DNA of 20,677 nt from JBFKMV01 sp041629655. GTDB lineage: Bacteria > Acidobacteriota > Polarisedimenticolia > Polarisedimenticolales > Polarisedimenticolaceae. A program made the position numbers and the translations under genes. The stretch is from NCBI GenBank assembly GCA_041629655.1, contig JBFKMV010000078.1, forward strand, positions 1 through 20,677, written 5' to 3'. The notes below the pieces were generated by a model, which saw nothing but the letters and a program-made list of their open reading frames with translations, was not told where the DNA came from and ran no database searches. This document shows positions 1 to 5,359 of this stretch, piece by piece; position 1 is the stretch's first letter; every line of letters starts with the position of its first letter.

Positions 1-2
1 CG

Positions 3-68
3 GACGAAGTGCTGGAACGCATCGAGGGCGTCCTGGCCAACAGGCCCGAGCTGCCGAAGCAGTTCTGA
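3..68 (+). CDS. C-terminal end of an unidentified protein (partial)
   Basis: The frame is open from the window edge to a TGA at 66-68 and encodes 21 residues ending in ELPKQF. The stretch is charged and could be the end of a helix. It stops 3 bp before the GTG of the CPBP protease gene, so the two are probably co-transcribed. Nothing in the visible tail identifies a family. The call rests on the open frame, the tight spacing and the GC-rich third codon positions. Confidence 0.55.
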   Translation, partial: DEVLERIEGVLANRPELPKQF

Positions 69-71
69 TAC

Positions 72-1001
72 GTGAGATTCACGACCCGTTTCGCGATCCT
101 GCTCGGTGGCGTGTTCCTCGCCACCGTCGTGCTGGCGCCGCTGGTCAAGCTCGCGCTGGACGGTCTGATCGGGACCGCGCCGGGTATCGCCGACACGCTG
201 CGGCTGCGGTTGGACGACGGCGTCTACGACTTCGGGCGCGTTCACCGGCGCGTGTTCCTGCTCGTGGCGCTGGTCGCGATCGTGGGGGCGCGCCGCTGGC
301 TGGGCGGGGTTCCGTTGCTCGGCGTGCGGGGCGACGAGGGTCGGCTGCGGGCCCTCGGCGTGGGTCTCGCGGCCGGGATCGTGTCGTGGTCGGCGTTCCT
401 GCTGCTGCTGCTGGCCGCGGGCCGGCGGACCCTGGACGCGGAGCCGGCGGCGCAGTGGCTGACCGCGCTGCCGGCGGCGGTCGTGACGGCGCTGCTGGTC
501 GGGCTCGTCGAGGAGACCGCGCTGCGCGGCTACCTGCTCGGCGGACTGGCCCGCGAGATGCCGCGGGTCGCCGCGGTGCTGCTGAGCAGCGCGCTCTACT
601 CGGTGCTGCACTTCATGCGCGCCGAGGTGCCGGTGCAGGTGGGCCGGACCTCGCCGGGGATCGGTCTCGAGGCGTTGCTGGCGCACCTCGGACCGCTGGC
701 CGATCCCGCGGTGCTGGGACCGTTCGTGGGGCTGTCGCTGGTCGGCGTGGTGCTGGGCTACGTCTACCTGTGGAGCCGTTCGCTGCCGCTGGCGATCGGC
801 GTGCACGCGGGGTGGGTGCTGCTGATCCGCCTCGACGGGCTCGTGTTCCTCGAGCCGCTGGGGCAGCGCGGCGTCTACGGCAAGGACGGCGTGCTGGCGG
901 GGGTCGGCGGGTGGCTGTTCCTGCTGCTGCTGCTGGCCGCGTTCCGCCCGCTGGCCGCGTGGTCAGCCCGAGCGCCGGCCGCTGCCGGAGACCGCGGTTG
1001 A
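72..1001 (+). CDS. CPBP family intramembrane metalloprotease (CAAX protease/ABI family)
   Basis: This 309-aa multi-pass membrane protein carries the CPBP (Rce1-like) motifs. Motif 1 is the Glu-Glu pair with a following Arg in VEETALRGYLL (E147, E148, R152). Motif 2 is the His in LYSVLHF (H180). Motif 3 is the His in AIGVHAGWV (H245). In this family the Glu and His residues form the active site within the membrane. Hydrophobic segments lie near residues 8-28, 60-72, 95-117, 133-147, 218-234 and 280-296. The GTG start is 3 bp after the upstream stop and has only a weak ribosome site, so it may rely on coupling. The 3' end overlaps the convergent GAF gene by 39 bp. The substrate cannot be told: bacterial members serve in prenyl-protein processing, bacteriocin immunity or other roles. 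Confidence 0.88.
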   Translation: MRFTTRFAILLGGVFLATVVLAPLVKLALDGLIGTAPGIADTLRLRLDDGVYDFGRVHRRVFLLVALVAIVGARRWLGGVPLLGVRGDEGRLRALGVGLAAGIVSWSAFLLLLLAAGRRTLDAEPAAQWLTALPAAVVTALLVGLVEETALRGYLLGGLAREMPRVAAVLLSSALYSVLHFMRAEVPVQVGRTSPGIGLEALLAHLGPLADPAVLGPFVGLSLVGVVLGYVYLWSRSLPLAIGVHAGWVLLIRLDGLVFLEPLGQRGVYGKDGVLAGVGGWLFLLLLLAAFRPLAAWSARAPAAAGDRG

Positions 1002-1481
1002 CGGATGGCGCAGCGCCGCGTGCTCCCGTTGCGCGTAGCGGTCGGCCAGCCAGTCGGCAAGCTGCTCGACCCCGCGCACGGTCTCGTCGTCGAAGGCGTC
1101 CAGCTCGTGACTGTCGATGTCGATCTGGGCATAGACGCGCTCGCCCTTGCGGATCAGCACCACCAGCTCGGAGCGTGTCGCCGCGGAGACGGCCGTGTAG
1201 CTGGAGTTGTGCGACACGTCGGGCACGTTGAGGTTACGGCGCTCGGCGACGGCGGCGCCGCAGACGCCCTGACCGACGGCGACGAACTCGTGGTCGGCGG
1301 GAGCTCCGACGAAGGGCCCGAGTCGCAGCACGTTGTCGGGAAGCAGCTCGTAGATCCCCGTCCAGTGGAAGCGGCGGTTCGCGTCGTGCAGCAGCTCCAC
1401 CGCGCGCTCCAGGATCTCGGCCAGCGGCCGGCCGGCCGTCTCCATCCGCCGTAGCTCCCGGCAGATCGTGCGGACTCGCAT
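963..1481 (-). CDS. GAF domain protein of the free-methionine-(R)-sulfoxide reductase (MsrC) fold, probably not catalytic
   Basis: This 172-aa protein is a single GAF domain with the layout of MsrC: FHWTGIYELLPDNVLRLGPF, then GQGVCGAAVAE, NVPDVSH, TRSELVV and AQIDIDSHELDAF. MsrC uses three cysteines (84, 94 and 118 in the E. coli enzyme). Here only the GVCG cysteine (C74) is kept. The first position falls at D63/H64 and the third, in AVSAATRSE, is V98. I therefore infer a sensor or binding role, or a different chemistry. The only other Cys is C7. The ATG at 1481 was chosen because GGGAGA lies 8-13 bases upstream; the open frame continues further but in low-complexity sequence. It is divergent from the nitrilase-family gene and convergent with the CPBP gene. 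Confidence 0.8.
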   Translation of the reverse strand: MRVRTICRELRRMETAGRPLAEILERAVELLHDANRRFHWTGIYELLPDNVLRLGPFVGAPADHEFVAVGQGVCGAAVAERRNLNVPDVSHNSSYTAVSAATRSELVVLIRKGERVYAQIDIDSHELDAFDDETVRGVEQLADWLADRYAQREHAALRHPSTAVSGSGRRSG

Positions 1482-1509
1482 CTCGGGGTCTCCCGTGGCC
1501 TCGGGCCGG

Positions 1510-1538
1510 AATATGGGTTCGGGTCCGGACCGCGGCAA
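1510..1538 (-). promoter_or_regulatory. Possible sigma70-type promoter for the GAF gene
   Basis: On the minus strand TTGCCG (1538-1533) is followed after 17 bases by CATATT (1515-1510). Each box matches 4 of 6 consensus positions. Transcription would begin about 22 bases before the ATG at 1481. A perfect 10-bp palindrome, GGTCCGGACC, lies in the spacer region at 1522-1531 and could be an operator. The spacer between the two divergent genes is only 102 bp. Confidence 0.25.
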
Positions 1539-1583
1539 CCCGTCGAGCGACGCGGCGTCCCGAGGCGGTAGCATGGAGGCGCG

Positions 1584-2426
1584 ATGGACGGGACGACCTT
1601 CAAGGTGGCGCTGGTCTCGGAGGTGTTTCACGGTGCCGACGCCGCGACCCGGCTGGCCAAGCTGCTCGCCGAGGCGCGGGACGGCGGCGCCTTGCTGGCC
1701 GTGCTGCCCGAGCTGCCGCTCGACCCCTGGTACCCGGCCACGCGGCAATCCCGCGAGCAGCACGCCGAGCCGCCGGGCGGTCCGCGGCACACGCAGCTGG
1801 CGCGGGCGGCGGCCGCGGCCGGCATCGCGGTGATCGGCGGCGCCATCGTGCGCGACGCGGCGACCGGCGTGCGGCACAACACGGCGCTCGTGTTCGACCG
1901 CGAGGGGGTGCTGCGCGACTCGTACCGCAAGCTGCACCTGCCCGAGGAGCCGGGCTACTGGGAGACGAGCCATTACGCGCCCGGCAGCGAGCTGCCGCGC
2001 GTCATCGATGGGTTCGGGCTGCCGTTCGGGATCCAGCTGTGTTCCGACGCCAACCGTCCGGAGCTGTCCCACGCTCTGGGCGCACTGGGCGCCGAGGCGG
2101 TGTTCGTACCGCGCGCCACGCCGCGCGAGACGTACGAGCGCTGGAAGCTCGTGCTGCGGGCGAACGCGGTGACCAGCGGGCTGTACGTGATCTCGACCAA
2201 CCGCCCGCGGCCGGAGTCCGGTGTGGACATCGGCGGTCCGTCGATCGCCGTGGCGCCCGACGGCGAGCTGCTGGTCGAGAGCGAGCGAGCGGTCGCGATC
2301 GTGACGCTGGCTCGCGACGCGGTGCGAAACGCCCGCAACGAATACCCCGGCTATCTCGCGACGCGCGCCGATCTCTACGCGCGCGCCTGGAACGAAATGA
2401 TCGAACGCGAAGATCAGACCGAATGA
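1584..2426 (+). CDS. Carbon-nitrogen hydrolase (nitrilase superfamily amidohydrolase)
   Basis: This 280-aa cytoplasmic enzyme spans the usual nitrilase-superfamily length. The Glu-Lys-Cys triad is visible: E43 in VLPELPL, K116 in YRKLHLP and C153 in GIQLCSDANRPE. The downstream GAEAVFVPRATP and RANAVTSGLYVISTNR stretches match the conserved core, so the enzyme should be active. Members of this branch hydrolyse linear amides or N-carbamoyl compounds (ureidopropionase, carbamoylputrescine hydrolase and omega-amidase types). I cannot assign a substrate. The ATG at 1584 has GGAGG at 1575-1579, four bases upstream. The gene appears to be a single-gene unit, divergent from the GAF gene. Its stop codon lies within an 8-bp tandem repeat (AATGAAAC twice, 2422-2437). 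Confidence 0.9.
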   Translation: MDGTTFKVALVSEVFHGADAATRLAKLLAEARDGGALLAVLPELPLDPWYPATRQSREQHAEPPGGPRHTQLARAAAAAGIAVIGGAIVRDAATGVRHNTALVFDREGVLRDSYRKLHLPEEPGYWETSHYAPGSELPRVIDGFGLPFGIQLCSDANRPELSHALGALGAEAVFVPRATPRETYERWKLVLRANAVTSGLYVISTNRPRPESGVDIGGPSIAVAPDGELLVESERAVAIVTLARDAVRNARNEYPGYLATRADLYARAWNEMIEREDQTE

Positions 2427-2477
2427 AACAATGAAACGTTGTCTACCCGACAGGTGGGAGTTACCGCACGCAAGCCG

Positions 2478-2517
2478 TTAGAAAACGCTTTCCAAACCGC
2501 GGCGCGCGCAGTACAAT
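2478..2517 (+). promoter_or_regulatory. Candidate promoter overlapped by a LacI-like operator
   Basis: TTTCCA (2489-2494) and TACAAT (2512-2517) are separated by 17 bases and match the sigma70 boxes at 4/6 and 5/6 positions. An imperfect 18-bp palindrome with a central CG, TTAGAAAACGCTTTCCAA (2478-2495), covers the -35 box. That centre and A/T-rich arms are typical of LacI/GalR-family operators. The site lies in a locally AT-richer patch and points towards the small frame at 2524. No LacI-type gene is in the window. There is no experimental or comparative support. Confidence 0.3.
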
Positions 2518-2523
2518 TCACAG

Positions 2524-2694
2524 GTGGTGGGGCGAATCGCGGGGATTGTTCGCCGCGGTTTCACGCAGCGTCCGGTCCTCCACCGTATGGAGCCCGCGCC
2601 GCCCCACTCGCCTTTCTTGAAGCCCGGGCCGCTTGTCGGCGGTCAGGGCTTCATTTACCCGCAACAACGCGTTCCGGTTGCGCTGCCGGTGTGA
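2524..2694 (+). CDS. Candidate 56-aa proline-rich small protein, possibly leaderless
   Basis: An open frame runs from GTG at 2524 (or 2527) to TGA at 2692-2694. It has an internal ATG at 2587 that would give 35 residues. The N-terminal half is basic (GRIAGIVRRGFTQRPVLHR). The C-terminal half is proline-rich (MEPAPPHSPFLKPGPLV, then FIYPQQRVPVALPV). By my count G+C is about 79, 50 and 75 percent at codon positions 1, 2 and 3. The low second position suits coding, but position 3 is well below the neighbouring genes. There is no ribosome site. The -10 box at 2512-2517 would start the RNA at about 2523-2525, on the GTG itself. I do not recognise the sequence, and chance remains a real alternative. 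Confidence 0.3.
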   Translation: MVGRIAGIVRRGFTQRPVLHRMEPAPPHSPFLKPGPLVGGQGFIYPQQRVPVALPV

Positions 2695-2699
2695 GGCAG
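2527..2699 (+). repeat. Cluster of inverted repeats in the convergent spacer
   Basis: Several inverted repeats sit in 173 bp. GTGGGGCG (2527-2534) pairs with CGCCCCAC (2600-2607). Inside it are two hairpins: 2535-2542 with 2553-2560 (8 bp, one G-T pair) and 2578-2582 with 2588-2592 (5 bp). Beyond it lie TGAAGCCC (2618-2625) with GGGCTTCA (2646-2653), CGCAAC (2660-2665) with GTTGCG (2677-2682), and CTGCC (2683-2687) with GGCAG (2695-2699). No hairpin has a following T-run, so these are not classic intrinsic terminators. They could fold an RNA, or slow transcription between the two converging genes. Confidence 0.45.
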
Positions 2700-2716
2700 T
2701 CCGGTGTGGGGTCGGC

Positions 2717-3628
2717 TCAGTCCGCGAGGACCCTCGAGCGGATCCCGGGGCGGACGCGGTAGTCGCGCTCGCCCGGGGTCGCGAACGTCTCGGTCTCGAC
2801 GGGATCCCAGGTGCCGCCGGCGCTGCGACGCGTCCAGGCGACCTCGTTCGCGGCGTCGACCCACTCCACCCACAGCCAGCCCGCGTGGCTTCGAACCCGC
2901 GGGAAGGCCGCGCCCGCGTGGTGCGTGATCGCCACGACCTCGGGCTGGTAGGAGCCGTCGACGAGCCGGGACAACACGACCTGGCGCGGCGTCTGCTCGT
3001 AGCCCCAGTCGTGCACCTCGTAGGAGACGTAGAGGTCTCCGCCGTGAACGACCGCCGCCGGACGCAGGGCGATCTCCGCGGGCGCGGAAACCTGGTCGGG
3101 CGCCGTCCACGAGGACAGGTCCGCGGGGGCCTGGCGGTGCATCACGCGCGGGCTCGTATCGTCGACCCACCAGAACAGGTGCACGTCCCCGGTGGCGGGA
3201 TCGACCGCGAGCTGCGGATCGAGCTCGTCCAGCGCGGAGCCGGCCAGCACCTCGGGCGCGCTCCACGCGCCGCCGACAAGGCGACTGATCACGACGTCGT
3301 ATCCGCCGGCGGAGTTGCGTGACCACGCGACCAACGGCATGCGCGACACGGGGTTCCAGAGGATCGCCGGCGGGCCGTCGCCGTTGACGTCGCCCTGGTC
3401 GTTGAGCACCTTGCGCGAGGGGCTGTCCGGACGGTAGCGGACCCAACCGATCGGGTCGGGGTCGTCACCGATGCCGAGGGTCATGTACACCGGAACCTGG
3501 TCGGACTCGCCCGTGGCGGGATCGATGATGCCCCCGACCTCCGCGGCGACACGTCCCGCGCCGGGTCCGAACAGCAGCGAGCCGAGGACGAAAACGAGGA
3601 GCACCCTGGCGGCGCTGCGGAGCTTCAT
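2717..3628 (-). CDS. Secreted beta-propeller-like protein coupled to the HTH-TPR regulator
   Basis: This 303-aa protein begins with a Sec signal peptide: basic start, hydrophobic stretch at residues 8-22, and likely cleavage near GRVAA at 25-29. The mature part has at least four units of roughly 50 residues resembling sialidase/PLL-type propeller blades, with recurring turns GAWSAPEVLA, SSWTAPDQVSA, GSYQPEVVA and GTWDPVETE. Each is preceded by strands such as VHLFWWVDD, LYVSYEVHD and LWVEWVD. A calcium-site-like DVNGDG lies at residues 80-85. No catalytic motif is evident, so a binding or carbohydrate-recognising role is my guess. Its ATG overlaps the regulator's TGA in an ATGA junction at 3625-3628. 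GGGAGG, about six bases upstream, supports this start. The gene runs convergently towards the structured spacer at 2427-2716. Confidence 0.75.
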   Translation of the reverse strand: MKLRSAARVLLVFVLGSLLFGPGAGRVAAEVGGIIDPATGESDQVPVYMTLGIGDDPDPIGWVRYRPDSPSRKVLNDQGDVNGDGPPAILWNPVSRMPLVAWSRNSAGGYDVVISRLVGGAWSAPEVLAGSALDELDPQLAVDPATGDVHLFWWVDDTSPRVMHRQAPADLSSWTAPDQVSAPAEIALRPAAVVHGGDLYVSYEVHDWGYEQTPRQVVLSRLVDGSYQPEVVAITHHAGAAFPRVRSHAGWLWVEWVDAANEVAWTRRSAGGTWDPVETETFATPGERDYRVRPGIRSRVLAD

Positions 3629-4824
3629 GACCGGCCTCCCGCGAGATACGCCCGGTAGGCCTCGGCCTCGGGCGCATGGTCGTCGGCCCGGCTCAAATAG
3701 GTGCGCAGGGAACGCTCGTTGGCCTTGATACTCCCCTTGTCTCCCCGGGCCTGGGCCATCTTCCATAGATAAAAGCAGTTGCGAAATACCAGCGCGAAGA
3801 ACTCGCGCGGCCGGGCGATGGTGTTCGACATCAGGAAATGCGTCTCCGCCCGATCGAGGTCACCCTTGACGAACGCGATCTCCGCCAGGTTGCTCAACGC
3901 CAGGGCGCGCAGCCGGTCGAAGCTGTGGTTCTCGCTTTCCTCCAGCGCGTTCTTGAGATGAACCGAGGCCTTCCCGTGGTCGCCGAGCGCCATCATCACG
4001 TCGGCGACGTTGATCCGCGCCCGGCACAGCTCGAACGGGTTGGCCAGCTCCTTGAGCGCCCGGAGCGCCTCGGTGAAGGATGCGAGCGCCGCATCGAGGT
4101 CACCGGTGATGCGCTGCACGCGCCCCTTGAGCGTCGCCAGGTGCGCCCGCAGCTCGCCCGGGTCCTCGGCCCGGGAGACCTCGCGTTCGGCCTGTTCCAG
4201 CGCCAGCATCGCGACCGCGAACTTGTGCAGGCGGTAGCAGCAGATGGCGAGGTATTGCAGGGCGACCACCCGCTGGCGGGTCGTCAGCCGCGCCGCGCTG
4301 AGCAGGTCCTCGCAGGCGTCCTTGGCCGTCGCGAAGCGGTCCAGGTGGACCATGCAGTTGATGCGATGCAGCCGCAGCTGGGCGATCGGCTCGGCGGCTG
4401 CCGCGCCGTCGTTCGTCCGCGAGCTGCGCTCGGCAACGCCGTGCCGCTCGAGCAGGCCCTCGTAAAGGACCAGCGCGTCGGCGTAGAGGCCGGAGAGCCA
4501 GAGCTTCTTGGCCTGCTCCAGCACCTCCTCGTCCGTCCGGCCGCCGAGCTCCGCCGGAAGCGTCTCGCGCTTGTACTCGATCTCCAGGCGTTCGGCGAGC
4601 GACGTCACCGGTACTCCGTAGATCTGGCTCAGCGCGAACATGCGGGGAAAGGTCGGCACGGCTTGCCCGTTCTCGATGCGCGAGAGGTGCGACTTCGTGA
4701 TGCGTTCCGGGTAGCCGATCGACATCTCCTCGACAGCGTCCAGCGACAGCTTGCGACCTTCGCGGATCTTGCGCAGGTAGCTTCCGAACCGTCTGTTTTC
4801 AGCCTGTGTTTGTTGCGCTCCCAC
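3625..4824 (-). CDS. XRE-family HTH regulator with C-terminal TPR domain
   Basis: This 399-aa cytoplasmic protein has an N-terminal helix-turn-helix at about residues 13-78. The recognition region is ITKSHLSRIENGQAVPTFPR, followed by MFALSQIYGVPVTSLAERLEIE. From about residue 95 to the end it is all helical, with TPR-like repeats containing ALVLYEGLLERHG, YLAICCYRLHKFAVAM, GDLDAALASFTEAL, ALGDHGKASVHLKNAL and KGDLDRAETHFLMS. The HTH-plus-TPR plan resembles the RRNPP peptide receptors (PlcR, Rgg, ComR) and also many orphan regulators in Acidobacteriota and myxobacteria. No peptide pheromone gene is evident. The GTG at 4824 was chosen because it is the nearest start before the conserved core; only a GGGG lies upstream. 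It is translationally coupled to the secreted protein that follows. Confidence 0.85.
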   Translation of the reverse strand: MGAQQTQAENRRFGSYLRKIREGRKLSLDAVEEMSIGYPERITKSHLSRIENGQAVPTFPRMFALSQIYGVPVTSLAERLEIEYKRETLPAELGGRTDEEVLEQAKKLWLSGLYADALVLYEGLLERHGVAERSSRTNDGAAAAEPIAQLRLHRINCMVHLDRFATAKDACEDLLSAARLTTRQRVVALQYLAICCYRLHKFAVAMLALEQAEREVSRAEDPGELRAHLATLKGRVQRITGDLDAALASFTEALRALKELANPFELCRARINVADVMMALGDHGKASVHLKNALEESENHSFDRLRALALSNLAEIAFVKGDLDRAETHFLMSNTIARPREFFALVFRNCFYLWKMAQARGDKGSIKANERSLRTYLSRADDHAPEAEAYRAYLAGGRS

Positions 4825-5120
4825 CTCAACCCCGCTTATGCCACGATGATCCCCGACGTGACCGTTGAACCCCCTTCTCGAACCCCCGCGGTCAATCCGG
4901 ATCGAGCCTCCCCCGAAACTCGTGGCTCCCCCCGGCATGGGTCGCTGGATGTATTGATAGACCGCATCTGGTCCGGGGGAACAACCGGAATCTGCGAATT
5001 GGGTTGCGGATTCGCAACCCGGCTCAAGGTCAGCCGCTACAGGAAGATAGCGGCTCATCCCCGGGCCGCCCGGAAACCCCTGAATACCGCGGGTTGTTGA
5101 AGCAGCAGGACGGCTGTGGG
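4825..5120 (-). promoter_or_regulatory. Hairpin-rich 296-bp leader region upstream of the HTH-TPR gene
   Basis: This gene-free spacer holds several inverted repeats. AGCCGCTA (5032-5039) pairs with TAGCGGCT (5048-5055). GGGTTGCG (5001-5008) pairs with CGCAACCC (5013-5020) across a 4-base loop. CCCCCGG (4929-4935) pairs with CCGGGGG (4973-4979) around an inner GGTC/GACC stem at 4940-4963. CCGGG (5061-5065) pairs with CCCGG (5069-5073). GCGAAT (4994-4999) can pair with ATTCGC (5010-5015), which excludes the 5001-5020 hairpin. Nearer the start lies the direct repeat GAACCCCC at 4867-4874 and 4880-4887. A TTGACC box (4895-4890, minus) has no convincing -10. Autoregulation or attenuation is plausible but unproven. 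Confidence 0.4.
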
Positions 5121-5306
5121 TCAGCGGCCGCGCGGCATCAGGATCCACAGGATCACGTAGACCAGGATCCCCGGGAACGCCGCCGACAAGATCGAGACCA
5201 CCACGTACAGCACCCGCACCAGCGTGGCGTTCCAGCCGAGCCACTCGGCGATCCCGCCGCAGACGCCGCCGAGGATCCGGTTGGTGCTCGAACGATGGAG
5301 CGGCAT
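5121..5306 (-). CDS. PspC domain protein
   Basis: This 61-aa protein consists of little more than one PspC domain. It starts MPLHRSSTNRILGGVCGGIAE, with the diagnostic RILGGVCGGIAEWLG, followed by a membrane segment (VLYVVVSILSAAFPGILVYVILWILMP, residues 33-58). PspC proteins sit in the inner membrane. In enterobacteria PspC takes part in the phage-shock response to envelope stress. No pspA, pspB or pspF accompanies it here, so the role is probably general membrane stress or unknown. The ATG at 5306 has an AAGGG about nine bases upstream. It is divergent from the duplicated membrane protein gene, with 53 bp between the starts. Confidence 0.9.
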   Translation of the reverse strand: MPLHRSSTNRILGGVCGGIAEWLGWNATLVRVLYVVVSILSAAFPGILVYVILWILMPRGR

Positions 5307-5328
5307 GACTCGGCCCTTTCCGTCGCCC

Positions 5329-5334
5329 AGTATA
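5329..5334 (-). promoter_or_regulatory. Probable -10 box for the PspC gene
   Basis: On the minus strand TATACT matches the sigma70 -10 at 5 of 6 positions and stands out in this GC-rich DNA. It lies 22 bp before the PspC ATG. No good -35 box is seen at the expected distance (GCAACG at 17 bases, TGCAAC at 18), so an activator may be needed or another sigma factor used. Confidence 0.35.
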
Positions 5335-5359
5335 CATTGGCCCCGAGGGAACGTTGCAG

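Noticed and set aside
2618..2660. The TGAAGCCC/GGGCTTCA hairpin as an intrinsic terminator of the nitrilase gene.
   Set aside because: It is followed only by TTTACCC, lies nearly 200 bp beyond the gene end and has a 20-base loop.
2439..2762. A 107-codon plus-strand frame starting at TTG 2439.
   Set aside because: No ribosome site, low-complexity Ala/Arg/Gly product, and it runs into the antisense of the secreted propeller gene. The frame at 2524-2694 is the better coding candidate.
4836..5027. A 63-codon minus-strand frame ending 11 bp before the HTH-TPR gene, considered as a leader peptide or pheromone precursor.
   Set aside because: Its third codon positions are far less GC-rich than real genes here, there is no hydrophobic export signal or ribosome site, and it runs through the inverted repeats.
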